Source: Nissolia schottii (lineage: Eukaryota > Streptophyta > Magnoliopsida > Fabales > Fabaceae). Taken from it: a stretch of 64,000 nt of DNA. This document shows positions 1 through 12,255 of the stretch, piece by piece. Both the position numbers and the translations under genes were made by a program. The stretch spans positions 42,040 to 106,039 of the forward strand of contig QANU01063385.1 of the NCBI GenBank assembly GCA_003254905.1. The letters run 5' to 3'. Each line of letters opens with the position of its first letter. Position 1 is the stretch's first letter. The notes beneath the pieces were generated by a model. The model did not search any database. It was given only the letters and a program-made list of their open reading frames with translations, and was not told the origin of the DNA.

Positions 1-239
1 TCATATTACATAGTATAGGTTGTTGTTGTGAAATGTCTGGACATACTCACAGCGTAAGTTTTCATTTTAGTTTGTAAATTTTCAGCGATCTGAGGCTCTC
101 CCACACAGCTCCAGCAAATACAGTTATATTTTTCTAACTTCACAAAAACACTAAATCCTTTATATGTCATACTAAGCATATTTTTCACATAAAATCTACT
201 AAATCAGTATCTCAGATATAAGCACATAAAGCAACATAA

Positions 240-1012
240 ATATCCACATAGACAGTGAGTTTAGGATTCCCCACTTCCTAAGCGTTTTCTGAATCGGTAG
301 AAGCGAAGAGAAAAATATTCTCTTTGCGTTGATGTGCTCCTCCTATTTTTCTAAGTCCGGCAGCATAACCGCAGTGTGTACAACTGGAACTGGAACTTAT
401 GAAAACTGAATAATTTTGAGGATGGATTATGGAGACAATGAAGTCTCGGTGGGTTGGCTATTTGTAGCCAAAATTTTGGCCTAAAAAAAGAAAGAAAAAA
501 AAAAGAAAAATTAATAGGAATAAGGTGGCCTTAAATGCACCGAATGCATTTAGTCTTTGTTGGCTTAAATGCTTCAGAAACATTTGATTTTCTTTCCCTT
601 AGACCATTGACCAACGTGGGTTAAGGGGTTGAAGTTTGGTTTTAAAATTTTTTGATCATGTTTGATCCTCGTATACGAATATCCTAAAAATATTTCGAGC
701 ACATAGCCGTGATTTACTAATTTTCCTGATCATAGTGGTATGTCAGGTTAAGGTATTCGTGAATATTTCTCCGTGAGAGTATATTTTACGGATACCTTTG
801 GGATCTGATAGGGTTTTCGATTTGGCCAAAAATTGGCACGGACCTTGCGGCATCTCGCAAGACCAGTACACAATTATTTCGACTGGCGTTTAAAAGAGAT
901 AAGTCTTGTAAATAATTTTTTCAGTCCAAATAATCGCCCTTAATGTACTTTTAATTAAGCAAAATTAGGATTTAAGCAAAATCTTCATAAGGAAAAAATT
1001 CAGGATGTTACA
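240..1012 (-). repeat. possible solo LTR of a Ty3/gypsy-type element
   Basis: Read on the - strand, the segment begins at 1012 with TGTAACATCC, a start seen in many Del/Tekay-type plant LTRs. It is followed by non-coding sequence with no convincing ORF. I could not find the other terminus or a target duplication, so the left edge is a guess. The short - strand ORF near 6-188 has no recognisable domain and is not annotated. Confidence 0.22.
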
Positions 1013-1166
1013 TTTAATGAGGTTAGGTCTGAGTTCACAAAAATGTTGTGTCTAAGTATAATAAAAGGTTGTGTCTGTTTATTTAAACTGATTGTGTCTC
1101 AAACAACAAAAAGGTTAGGTCTTATACTTTGGTAAGGTTGTGTTTGTTTTCACCAAAGGGTTCCTC

Positions 1167-1197
<31 letters not shown>

Positions 1198-1363
1198 AGA
1201 ATGGTTAGGTCATATTGTTTAATAAAGTTAGGTCTGAGTTCATGAAAAGGTTGTGTCTAAGTATAATAAAAGATTGCATTTGTTTATTTAAACTGGTTGT
1301 GTCTCAAATAACAAAAATGTTAGGTCTTTTACTTTGATAATGTTGTATATGTTTTCACCAAAG

Positions 1364-1417
<54 letters not shown>

Positions 1418-1800
1418 AAGAACGGTTAGGTCATGTTGTTTAATAAGATTAGGTCTGGGTTTACAAAAAGGTTGTGTCTAAGTTTAATAAAAGGTTGTTT
1501 CTGTTTATTTAAATTGGTTATGTCTCAAATAAAAAAAAGGTTAGGTCTTTTACTTTGTTAAGGTTGTGTCTGTTTTCACTAAAGGGTTTATATATAAAGA
1601 ACGGTTAGGTCATGTTGTTTAATAAGGTTGGGTTTGAGTTCACAAAAAGATTGTGTCTAAGTATAATAAAAGTTTGTGTTTGTTTATTTAAACTAGTTGT
1701 GTCTCACACAACAAAAAGGTTAGGTCTTTTACTTTGGTAAGGTTATGTCTATTTTCACCAAAAGGTTGCATGTGTTTGAGTATAATAAAAGGTTATGTTT
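1013..1800. repeat. tandem repeat, about four units of 175-215 bp
   Basis: Four imperfect head-to-tail units start near 1017, 1222, 1439 and 1618. Each holds the same order of motifs: GTTAGGTCTGAGTT, then GGTTGTGTCTAAGTATAATA, then TGTTTATTTAAACT, then AGGTCTTTTACTTTG, then TTTTCACCAAAGGGTT. Microsatellite tracts separate the units: (TG)n(TA)n near 1151-1195 and (CT)n(AT)n near 1369-1416. The short motif GGTTRKGTCT recurs within each unit. A related single copy lies in an intron of CRK-A (about 34555-34860), and both are followed by GCAAGAATAATTACCCT or a close match. They therefore look like copies of one mobile repeat family. Confidence 0.75.
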
Positions 1801-2073
1801 GTGTTTTTTATATGCGTAGACACAACCACTATGATTAGTGAAAACAAAAAAACAAAAACGGAAAAACAAAATCTCAAGAGCCAAATTGAGAGAGAATGTG
1901 CGAAACGCTTATTTGATTTGCGATTATCTCGGAGATTGTTATATTTAAGACGCGTGAGTGGTTATGGTAAGCCAATTAAAAATGCGTTGAGTTAAGAAAT
2001 TTGAGTTTGCAAAAATAGCCTAGGTTTATAATAGGTGTGCAAGAATAATTACCCTTTCTTTTATTGTTCCAAT

Positions 2074-2568
2074 TAGGGGTGGGAACAGGCCAGGCCAGGC
2101 CAGGCCGGACCTTTAACAGGCCAGGCTTGTTTCGTAAATTATTGGCCTGGGCCTGACCTGTTGACTGTTATAGGCTTTTTTTAGGCCTGGCCTGGCCTGA
2201 AGCCTGGTAGGCCTGCCTGATATACCCTTTTTCTCTAAGCAACATCCATTTTCTCTAATGTAATCTAAGCACCATCCATTTTCTCTAACAAAAGGTACCC
2301 ACAAAATCTACAATGAAATCAAGCAATTAACATACAATGTGTTCAATTTCTATTTTTGTAGATCTAAGACTAAGAGAAAAATTAGAGGGTAAAATTAGAA
2401 GTACCTTGTTGTGTAGCTAAACAACAACGTGACCGTGAGGGAGCAGCAGAAGCCGTGACCGTGAGGGAGCAGCAGCCATCGACCACCAGCAGCAGTGGAA
2501 ATAGAAACCCGAGTAGCAGGAGAAAGACGAGCAGCAGCGGCGGGCCGCCTGGCCTATTCCCACCCCTA
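2074..2568. mobile_element. non-autonomous hAT-like element with 8-bp target duplication
   Basis: The ends are inverted: TAGGGGTGGGAA on the left and TTCCCACCCCTA on the right. They are flanked by the direct repeats GTTCCAAT (2066-2073) and GTTCCAAC (2569-2576), an 8-bp duplication typical of hAT transposons. Next to each end are GGCC-rich subterminal repeats (CAGGCCAGGCC). The interior has short direct repeats, AAGCAMCATCCATTTTCTCT near 2237 and 2266 and GTGACCGTGAGGGAGCAGCA near 2430 and 2455, and no transposase. Three more elements with the same end type lie in this window. Confidence 0.75.
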
Positions 2569-2986
2569 GTTCCAACTCTACATGTTGGTCACGTTTTCTT
2601 TTTCCCATTCCCTGGGGCAATGCTGGTAAGATTTTGATTTAAATATTATAGCATTGGACAATTTTACGAGGTTGAAGAGATCATCTAATCTCAATACTAT
2701 CACTTAGATTAGACGATCCTACAATTTAAATCATGTTACAATTTTATATTTTATATTTTAATTTTACTTTTTCGATCTTACATAAGATATCAATTTTAAC
2801 AATTTTGCTCATAGGTGAGGATTCAACCCACATTACATGGTTAACAATGTGAGCTACCACCATGCAACATCTCGTGATTGTGGGTGTATGGATTAGACTT
2901 GATAAAAGAAATAAAATATAAAAAATTTAAATCTTAGTAATCAAATTAATGGAAACAGTGAATACGTTAATATCAATGGTTACTCT

Positions 2987-3165
2987 TCAAATATTATAAT
3001 AAGAAAATAGTGAAATTTAGAATAGAAAAGTAATGAACAAAGTATACATTGTCATTAATTATATGTGGTGACATAAATAAATTTTTTTTAATTTTTTTAA
3101 TTAGTTTTAAGTTAGGTACTCTTTTAAAAAAAGAAGAAGAAGGGTTTGTTCGATTAAAAAAAAGG
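2987..3165. repeat. dispersed direct repeat, copy 1
   Basis: This stretch is matched by 4970-5150 at clearly high identity. Both contain AATAAGAAAATAGTGAAATT, then GTCATTAATTATATGT, then AATTAGTTTTAAGTTA. I see no coding potential. It is either a small unclassified repeat or the result of a local duplication about 2 kb apart. Confidence 0.6.
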
Positions 3166-4969
3166 AAAACTATGGAACAACGTTCTCTAAAACACCAATA
3201 AAAAAGAGAAGGAATCAAATCCACAAGAAGGAACAATAAAAATAAAACAAAAGAGTACATTACACCCTAAGCAATGAAAAAGAAAATGGTGGGACCACAG
3301 CCAAACACAAAGATATAGTTATTTATATAAATTAATTTTATCAATTAAGTTCAAATTCTTGACGTTTTAATTAATTCTTTTATCAAGTCAATGAAAATGG
3401 TGTATGGGTAAAATCTTTCTTTAGTGGGTGTATGGATTTTTGGATGAACTTAGAGTACATAGAGTTGTTAAAATGGGTTGACTTAACTCATTTGAGTCGG
3501 ACTATTTTAGATCAGACTGGGTCACTTCAAGTTATATAAAATTTGAGCTAATAAAATTTTAGTCCACTTCAAATTTAATTATTTTCGACCAATTCACATG
3601 TTAATATTTGATTTGTTTTAGGTATCTATACTATTAATAAAATATGTAAAATTTGATAGCAACTATAAAACTAAAATTGTTAATTATAAATAAAAGCAAT
3701 TGACTCTTGTAAGCAACAGACCAAATTCAATACGCATTCTGAACGTTGTAAAGTTTGAAATTGTATGATTTTAGTTGAAAAAAAATCTGTATGATTTTAG
3801 TTAGTGTAAAAGAATAAAAGATAAGTAAACATAGTTTTCGGTGGACGATTGTTTTCTTTTCTTTTTCGTGATATTTAAACGTTGTACATTTCATTAACTT
3901 CACATACACATTGAATTTTGTTAGTTGGTTATTTGACATTCAATAGTATATCAGTGATTCAATAGCCTCTGCCTAAGTGCAAATGCTGACATATAAGTCC
4001 ATGCGTAATTTGAATATGCTAATCGTATAACAATGCAATAGGAGGCCATATATAGTCAGTACTTATTTGCAGTACAGTATTGGCATTTTTTATTTGTTTA
4101 ATGACTTAGGTTTTTTTTTTTTTTTCTTTCTAAATAAGACTACAATTTATAATGACTATTCGGGCTATCTCAAGGCGAGTTGGGTCAATTTGGGTATGCC
4201 TAAATTAAGTTGGGCTATTGTATTTTTTTTCCCCTCAATTTTTTTTATCTCAGTTCACCTATTTTTTTTAGGTTATTCAAGTCAGAGTTTAGGGTATCAA
4301 GTTGAGTCCATTTCGATAACTCTATCAAAATATTTATCATTGAGAGTAATGATTAATCCCTTCGTAATAATTGAACTCATGTGAAATGACAACTTTCTGG
4401 CAAGGCTAGAAGTGAGTCAAGTTGACTGAAGTTCAAGTTCAACTTACTTCTTGATGGGTCGAGCCAGGCCTAGGCTCATTTAGAATCGAACCAAATTTTT
4501 GGGTTTAAGCTCAGCTCACCAAAGGCTTATCAAGCCTGAGTTAACTAACAAGCTACTCAAATTAGATTAAATAACCCAAGTTATATACACATAATTAAGT
4601 CTTTTATGCTTAATAAGTGATAATATATATAATCATAAAACCATAGTCTTACTACTATTTAATCAAAAAATAATCTTACTAATATGTTTATATGTATAAA
4701 AAGTAGCCTTACGATTATTTATAGTCTAATAATAATGATAATAATGAAAGAACACAATTATATATGTACACATATAATCGAGCTAGCTCACAAGCTAGTG
4801 AGTCAAACATAACAAAACTCAGGCTTGACTCATTTAATAAATGATCTGGAATTCTAAGTTTTAGTTTAACTCATGAGTTCATGAGCCTGACTTATCGAGC
4901 TATTAACGAACAAAGTTATAAATAGTTCACAAGCTGAATTGACTAAATTACTCTCAATAAAATAGATTT
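3166..4969. other. intergenic AT-rich DNA with degenerate GAGCT-rich repeat
   Basis: No ORF resembles a known protein. Between about 4400 and 4930 there are scattered GAGCC, GAGCTAGCTCACAAGCT and CATGAGTTCATGAGCCTGA motifs in roughly inverted arrangement. This is what decayed non-autonomous DNA transposons with gagct-type subterminal repeats look like. I cannot define ends or target duplications. Confidence 0.35.
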
Positions 4970-5150
4970 CAAATATGATAATAAGAAAATAGTGAAATTT
5001 AGAGTAAAAAAATAATGACTAGAGCATACAATGTCATTAATTATATGTTGTTACATAAGAAAAAATAATTTTATTTTTTTAATTAGTTTTAAGTTATGTA
5101 TTCTTTTTCTTTCTAAAAAAAATAGTTCGTTTTATTAAAAAAAATTTAAT
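4970..5150. repeat. dispersed direct repeat, copy 2
   Basis: This is the partner of 2987-3165. The shared blocks are AATAAGAAAATAGTGAAATT, GTCATTAATTATATGT and AATTAGTTTTAAGTTA. It has small indels and T/A-tract length differences relative to copy 1. Confidence 0.6.
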
Positions 5151-5189
5151 AAAATTTTTAATGAGACTTTACTTAAATTTTGTCGAGCA

Positions 5190-5365
5190 TTGTCAGTCTC
5201 TAATTGAATGGAAGGTGGGATGTGTTTGTTCTCTTGGTACCTAATGTGCTTTTGGTGCCTCCTATCCTCGTGGTTCCTTTTGGTTTTCATGGGAGGTGCC
5301 AATTTTGTACTTCTTCTCCTTTTATGGGGTTTTTATTAAAAATTCTTTACTTACAAAAAAAAATA
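5190..5365 (+). mobile_element. LINE 3' end fragment
   Basis: The segment carries a C/T-rich stretch (TCCTCGTGGTTCCTTTTGG) followed by GGGTTTTTATTAAAAATTCTTTACTTAC and a run of A. This resembles the 3' untranslated end of plant L1-type LINEs. There is no reverse transcriptase. Recognition is by resemblance only. Confidence 0.35.
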
Positions 5366-8300
5366 GTTTCAATTTTACTTTTATTATTACTTTTGTTGTA
5401 ATTGTAGATCGATTTTGGGTTGAATCCATTGTAAATTCATTGAAAAAGAAAGGAGAAGAAAAAACATTTTCTTAATTAAAATTAGATTTTTCATCCTGAG
5501 AGTTAGTAGTTTAAGTAACATTTTTTTTAATTTAATATTAAGTGACTGAAAGGAATTATATTTGACTCTTATTAACAGACTTATAATGTATCGAAACCAA
5601 AAAAATTAGATTTCTCGTGGTTAGAGTTTGGTAAGCTACTAATTATATATCTATTACCTTAATAAAACTAATTAAAAAAATCGAATGTTTCATCTAATAA
5701 TTTGCTAATTTTATGGAAACTATTTTTTCATCCAACAAGTACTACTCTTTTCATATATTGATAAATAGGAGTACCATAAAATTGTTCTTTTCATATTTGT
5801 CAAGATGTGCTTCGGATTTGATGAAAACAATTTTTTAGAAAAATATTAATTATAGAAGCTCCCTTATTATCTAAAAAAATAAAGTTACAACTTCTATATT
5901 AGAAGAAGTGGATAAATACCTAAAAAATCAAATGACATATATAATCAACTTTTAGAATCCTCTTTTTCTGTCTATATCTCAGGAGTTATTTTTAACATAT
6001 TTAAATTTGTGTTAATTATTTGTTCACACACGGATAGAAATTTTGATGTGCCTTCCTTTCCACCTATTCCGAAACTAGAAGCTTAACATTCCATATACTG
6101 TTAATCACCAGGGATCCAAACTTCTTGATTTAAAGAGAATATCATAGTAGTAAAATGTTAAACTTGATTTTCAAATTATATCCAGATTTAAATTGACTGC
6201 TCTAACTCTCTATTTGCTTAATGATTTTCTGATAAATCTTTTACTTATCAAAACTACTTAGTTTATCTGAATGTCATTGAATTCATCTTTTGGGAATCAG
6301 GTGATGTTACCTCTTTCACTGTTCCATTATTACATAACAAAATGAGGAAAGAAAAATCATTAATTTGACTATAGTACTGTTTAAATTAATGCAACTTCGG
6401 AACCCAGGCACAACCAGAAAAGTTTTATTTGACAAAAGAATTAGTTAATTAGGTTCAACAATTAAACTAGGAATAGTAGGATAAAGAAATTATTGGTACA
6501 TTCATTGTTTGTTTGGGTTATATATACCAAAATTAAGAGGGAAAATTTGAGTGGATTAATACTTAAAAGAGAGAAACATAGAATAAGAAGTGCCAATTGT
6601 CTGCTTTAATTATTCTCCTCCATTTTCACTTCTTATGTTTCATCGTGCGTCCTTTAAGCTTTGTTTTGTATTAAGACTAATTTCTAGAAATATATATTTA
6701 AAGTAATGAAACTAGAATTTAAATTATCGCTATTAATTTACGTTGGTAAAACATTTTTTTTTGACAAAGATAAATATTCATTAAACCTGAAAACAGATTA
6801 CAAGAATCAACTTAAAAGGATATAACGCAAAACAAAGATAGAGACTTTTAAACAGAGCAACAAAAACAAAGAACTTAAGACAGAGATTTAAAAACTATCT
6901 TTTGAGGAGAAAGGTATTTCTTTCAAAGACTTTATCATTTCTTGTAAGCTAAATCTTCCAAATTTAGTAATAATTTACGTGGACAAAACTTGAGTGAACA
7001 TTCATTTTTTCCCCCTTAAAATTGTATGCATATTTTACTTTAGTTCTGATATTGAGAAATTTGTGATTTAATCTCTAAATTTTATTTATTTTTTTAAAAA
7101 GGTTGATTTAAGTTAGTCGTTTCTGTTATTCAATTTCATCCCTATAAACATCACTTTATCGACTAACTTGAATAAAATTAGGATCTAAATTGTTTTTTAT
7201 TTTAATTTTAAGGATATTAGTGAATCACATACAAAACATTGGGAACCAAAATAAACATTCTCGATAAAAACTTATTGGCTATTGACTTCTTTCATGGGGT
7301 CGTATGCATGAAACATATATTTAAACTCAATAAAAATTATTGGTTAGTTATCTGAACATTTGGCATGAAGTGACAAATAAACAATAATTAACCTTGTTTA
7401 TTTGTATTTGATATATGAACTACTTGCCCTTTAATACATTATGAATAAATGGATACTTTAACATATTTACTTCATTTTTTTTATTAATTCCACTTTCACT
7501 TTTAACATTACTATACAACAAATTAAATCATTTTTTTTAATTTTTATCGACAAATAATTATTTAGATTTAATATATGTAAAAGAATTATTTTAAAAAGTA
7601 AAATTTTTTAGTGATGCAATAATTGTAATTATGTCAAATTTTTAGTAAAATTTTTTCATTACACCTTTAATTATTTTTTTAGAAATATTTAATGGTAATT
7701 ATATCTTACAAGCTAAATTTACAAAATGATTCATGAATCTATAACACAACAAGGGTCTTTTTATAAAAAAAAAAATTGTAAATAAATTTAAAAAATAAAA
7801 TAACTAGTTTTATCTTTCTAGCTTTACTAATTACTGACTTATCGCTTGACTCACGAAGAGAAAAGAATGTAATCATAATAAACATTATTCAAAAGTATAA
7901 TTCTCAGCACATCACATATATAAATATACAAGTTAGAGGGGATGCGTTGTGCTACCATAATGAATGGTGTGTCACATAATGTCACATATTCTTCGGTATG
8001 TAGATATATAGTCATGGGGAGTCTTGTTCATGATTTAACTGTTGCTTGGTTATGAGGGTAAAATTGGATTTTTGAGTTGAGTGTGAGATTTATTTATCGG
8101 GTGTATATCTTTATATGGCCTCTTATATTGATCTATATTTATATTTATATTTATATTTATTTTTATTTTTATTGTGATTCTTAAATTAATATTCAAGTTG
8201 TCAAATTGACCTAAATTGAGTTGATTCAGGCTAATTTTAATTTTAATTCTTTCATCCTAGCCCACTTAATTTGTCGGCCTATTTTAGTTATCTCATCAAG

Positions 8301-8629
8301 TTCAATATATTTTGGCATCTCTAATTACTTAGTTACTGAGACACACTAAAACATTGTTAATTTTAATGTGTGATCAAATAATAATTTGTAAAATTAAGAA
8401 AATATAAAAAATGTAGTACATGGACTAACCTAGGTTATCTCTAAAGAAGCAATTTACAAGCCAATTCCAAGTACAATTAATGGGGGGTTTTGACTTGATT
8501 GAAATTGATTTAAAGAGAAATTGAAACAAAAGTAAATTAACAATAATTAAGAGTAATATCCTGCATATGGCTTTTCTAGATTCAATGATTTATTGTCATT
8601 GATTCCTAAATTAATAATTCATAAAGGGA
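5366..8629. other. gene-free AT-rich intergenic DNA
   Basis: No ORF over 60 codons has a recognisable domain. About 6750-6960 looks like a - strand LINE 3' end: on that strand it ends in GTTTAATGAATATTTATC, TTTGTC and an A run. A short (ATATTT)n tract lies near 8126-8170. I see nothing else I can support. Confidence 0.5.
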
Positions 8630-9815
8630 ATGTTGTTTGTTGAAATCTCAAACTAACACGCAATTCACTTAAAAAACTACAATCGTCAATCCCTTAAGCA
8701 TTAATTAATACATAAATTAATTCCTAAGATCTCAACATTTAAAACCTATATCAATTATGTCCTAATTGCACAACCTAATTAGATCTAATTAGTTTCCCAA
8801 AAAGTTTCTAAATCCTAAATCAATAAATTCTACAATCATCAAGATTTATCAACCTATAATCAACCCTAACGAATAACATGCAATCACTATATTACTAATT
8901 AGGGCCAGAACAAATCATGAATAAATATTAAGCACAAGAACCTCCAATTAAATCCTAATATAGAGTTATCGCATGCAAGATATTAAGGAAACTACGCTTT
9001 CATATGGGTGGAGGATAGAAACACATGATAAATAAATTAAATAATGAAGAAGAACAGATCTGAAAATAAATAACGAAAACCTGAATTAAATTAACGGAGG
9101 AAACGAGTCGAAAACGGAAGAACTCGGATGCGATCGCAAGAGCTCAAACAATCTTTGAATGAGAAATTAATAACGCATCACTAACATAAATCCTAAGATG
9201 CTGGAAAAATAGAGAAAAAACTACAGAAAACCTAATCCTAAAGAGGTAGCTATCAAATGTGAGAAGTTGTTCCACTGTGTTTACCCTATGACTATTTATA
9301 ACCTTTGGGACCCAATTTTAGGGTTTCAGGTCTCTGGCGGCAAAATTCTAGTCTCAGACTTGCGTTGCAGCGACACAGAGGTTAAAACGCGTTCTAATGC
9401 ATAAGGCTTTGGGTGCTCCAACGCGTTATGGCCTTGGGCGCTCCAGCGCATAAAACACATTGGAGTGCGTGTCCGAGAGCCACGTGCTCCTTGCTGCGCT
9501 CTTTTCTTCCATTCCTTGCTCCATTTGCTTCTATTCTCGCACCAACACTCAATTACTTATGATTATAACAACTCAAACACAAGATATTAAATGTATAAAT
9601 TACTCGAGACAACTAAATTATTCAAAAATGATGCTTAAATTATAGTTTTCTCAATTATGCTCATAAAAATGAAATTATGCGAAACTTATCAATTAATCAT
9701 CAAAATCACATGATTCTAAGCCGTAATATTCAATTATAGAGTATAAAAATGGAAATAAAATTCAAGTTACAAATTACTAATTATGACTTAGCATTGGTTT
9801 GTTGATCATCGGGAA
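8630..9815 (-). repeat. possible LTR, - strand, boundaries uncertain
   Basis: On the - strand a promoter-like GGTTATAAATAGTCATAGGG lies at about 9285-9304. It is preceded by a GC-richer block (9350-9480) with repeats of the type GCGCTCCAGCGC and CCAACGCGTT, which stand out against the AT-rich surroundings. Downstream there is only non-coding sequence. GGGAA occurs next to both proposed edges (about 8625 and 9811), but the termini are not clean. The short ORF at 9460-9645 is not convincing. Confidence 0.3.
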
Positions 9816-10143
9816 AAGAAGTCGTTATGACAAAAATTATTCAACTATATTATTTGTTAAAAAATGATAAAACTGAGACTGTTCATTATGTGAATTTCCT
9901 GTAAATTTGTGGACACATTATATCCTAATATTGTCGAAGAGGCTAAGAAATAATACAAAGTACCAAAACCCCATCATTTCTTTACATTAAAATTAAATTT
10001 CTACCATATACGCCATGCAAAAGGAGGTTTCCAGATTCTCTAAATCCAGAAACCATTTTAACGCAACCAAAACACGAAAAGGATGCAACCTTTTTTCAGC
10101 TGGGTGTAACCATAACATAGTAGAATATCTATGCAAAAATGCC

Positions 10144-10151
10144 TATAAATA
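10144..10151 (+). promoter_or_regulatory. TATA box of the MADS pseudogene
   Basis: TATAAATA lies about 105 bp before the ATG at 10256. The same motif sits at a similar distance before the two other MADS genes in this window, so the promoter layout of the family is kept here. Confidence 0.55.
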
Positions 10152-10255
10152 TTGACCCCTTCACCATCCCTTTCTCAAGTCACGTACATCCATAAACAAA
10201 CCTCTCCATATCATCATTCTTTAATTTCTTATTTCTATCGGCCATTCCCTAAGCC

Positions 10256-10755
10256 ATGTCGATCGAAAAGATTGAGCTGAAGAAGATGAGCAATGAGAGC
10301 AACCTCCAAGTCACATTCTCCAAGCAGCGCAGCGGTCTGTTTAAGAAAGCCAGTGAGCTTTGCATCCTCTGCAGCGCTGACGTGGTTCTTATTGTGTTCT
10401 CCTTTGAGAAAAAAAGTCTTCTTATTCGGTCACCCCAATGTGGACGCGCGCAATTCCACCATGGCTCAGGGACCCTAATCAATTCTTTGGTACTTCTTTT
10501 TCAAACAATTAGGCACCTCCTCCTTCTCTGGCTTTTACTCCTCCCATTTCGATGTCTCCGATGTTTCCTCCGCATATGCATCAGCCTGCTATGCTTCTTC
10601 AAAATCCTATGATGCATAATCATATGTTTGATGCCACCATGGTTTTAACCTTAACAACTAGAGTAATGATAATGATTGAAGAGACTAATTTGACCCACTT
10701 GGGTGTATATATGAATAAATATATATGTTGGATGTGTTTTGGATTTGGGAAGTGA
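10256..10755 (+). pseudogene. type I MADS-box (AGL62-like) pseudogene
   Basis: The first frame (from ATG 10256) encodes a recognisable M-alpha MADS domain: [19 protein letters not shown], then [14 protein letters not shown]. The invariant KRRSG has become KQRSG. After the run of A near 10410 the frame slips: the expected [13 protein letters not shown] continues in the +1 frame and stops at 10478. The central coiled-coil and WW-containing region found in the neighbours is missing. A Pro/Met/His-rich tail resembling the end of such genes resumes in another frame (about 10552-10755, starting [12 protein letters not shown]). Frameshift plus internal loss make it a pseudogene. Its MADS domain is closest to the gene at 12256-12948, which suggests local duplication. 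Confidence 0.8.
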
Positions 10756-12129
10756 TGGAGGGCGTGCCAGTCTCGAGCCTGCTTCATGGTTGTGGCCAGC
10801 AAACGACCAAACCACCAGTGACGCAGGAGAAGTGGCATATCCGTTGGATGTGTGATGCTTACAATAAATAATTGTTGTAATTTTCCTTTTACCTAAAACA
10901 TAGAACAAATATGATGGTGGGATGAAATAAAATATTACAACTCACTTTTTTTTATATATATATATATATTTATAATATAATATAATATAATATGTTTAAG
11001 AAATTTATTTTATTAACTTACAAATTAATTTATTTTTGTGAAAGACGTTAGTCTTCCTACTTTTTTTTTATAGGAATAAATATGTTAATTTGTTAAGTTT
11101 TTCAACCATTATTCTTTTAGATCAACATTCATGCATGTCACGTCAATTTAACAAGTAAATTTGGATTATAATTTTGTGGCTGTCCAGCATCTTTTATGTT
11201 TGGATATATATCATACTTAATTTGTTGTCAACCATCCAAAAGAAATTGACAACACAAAAAAAAACTGTTAAAATGAAATATACTTGATTACAAAAATCCT
11301 CTCAATAATGCTCATAGCAAAATTGTAATGAAGCCCTTGAATACATATATAGAGTCGCGTTTGTTTTGACGAAACGTAGATATGTTTCAACAGAAAATAT
11401 TTTGTTAGCCAGTTATTACAACCTTTTAAAAGGAAAATTCCATTTTGGTAAATAAATCAAGCTTTAAAAAAACCAATCATTGTTTTAAAAATTGTTTTGA
11501 TTGAAAATAATTTCTGTGAAATATCTTATTGGAAAATATATTTTGGGAAATATTTATAATAAAAATATATTCTGAATAACCTATAAAATAAAAAATTTAT
11601 GCGAGGCTGCAAAATTTACTTGATATTCACAGTCCATTTCTATGTGGCCATAAAAGACGAACCATCATTATAAGAGTCCTACTAAGTGGTGCCAAATAGC
11701 CAGTAAAGAGAAAAGACGGGTCAGTTGAATAGATTTTTAATACTATTAATTTTAAGAGTTTAACGCTTTTATATGTATGACTTTTTAAGTAGTAAATATG
11801 AAAGTTAAACATTTTTTACTTACATGTTAAAATTTAATTGAATAACATTGTAAAAAAATCTTTACACTGTTAATATGTGAGAATTAAATCCTAAATTTGA
11901 TTTGAGTACAGTGTAAAATCAAAGAATTCAACTTGTGGGTGAAAATATTGCAGCAGTAAAAGTCCTTTTTATAATGCCAACTAATACATAGGAGGTTTCA
12001 TCATATTTTTAATCATGTATTAAGATCAAAGATTATATAACTCCCTAGTTTCGGACTAATAATAAAAAGTAATAGACCATAAAAATGGAAAATAAATTGG
12101 GTTCGGTGCTAGAAACCAAAGATTGGGAA
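10756..12129. other. intergenic spacer between MADS copies
   Basis: AT-rich sequence containing an (AT)n tract near 10953-10990 and no supported gene. Short ORFs on both strands have no domain similarity. Confidence 0.5.
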
Positions 12130-12137
12130 TATAAATA
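12130..12137 (+). promoter_or_regulatory. TATA box of the second MADS gene
   Basis: TATAAATA lies 119 bp before the ATG at 12256. The frame is open upstream to an ATG at 12085, but that extension would place the TATA box inside the coding region. This supports the downstream start. Confidence 0.6.
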
Positions 12138-12255
12138 TCATGCACTAGTTTCCACTCCAGGAACCCAAAACCAAAAGAAGAATCTCATTTTGGCTTTCTT
12201 GTTCTTGTTGTTCTTTCTCTCTTTGTGCCCTCATTCCCTTTCAAGTTTCCAAATC

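Noticed and set aside
1013..1800. CRISPR-like or telomere-like array
   Set aside because: The units are long, imperfect and lack unique spacers, and the motif is not TTTAGGG. It is a plant tandem repeat.
12085..12255. N-terminal extension of the MADS frame with a hydrophobic stretch that looks like a signal or membrane segment
   Set aside because: The extension contains the TATAAATA box at 12130-12137 and precedes the normal MADS start. It is most likely promoter and 5' UTR that happens to be open.
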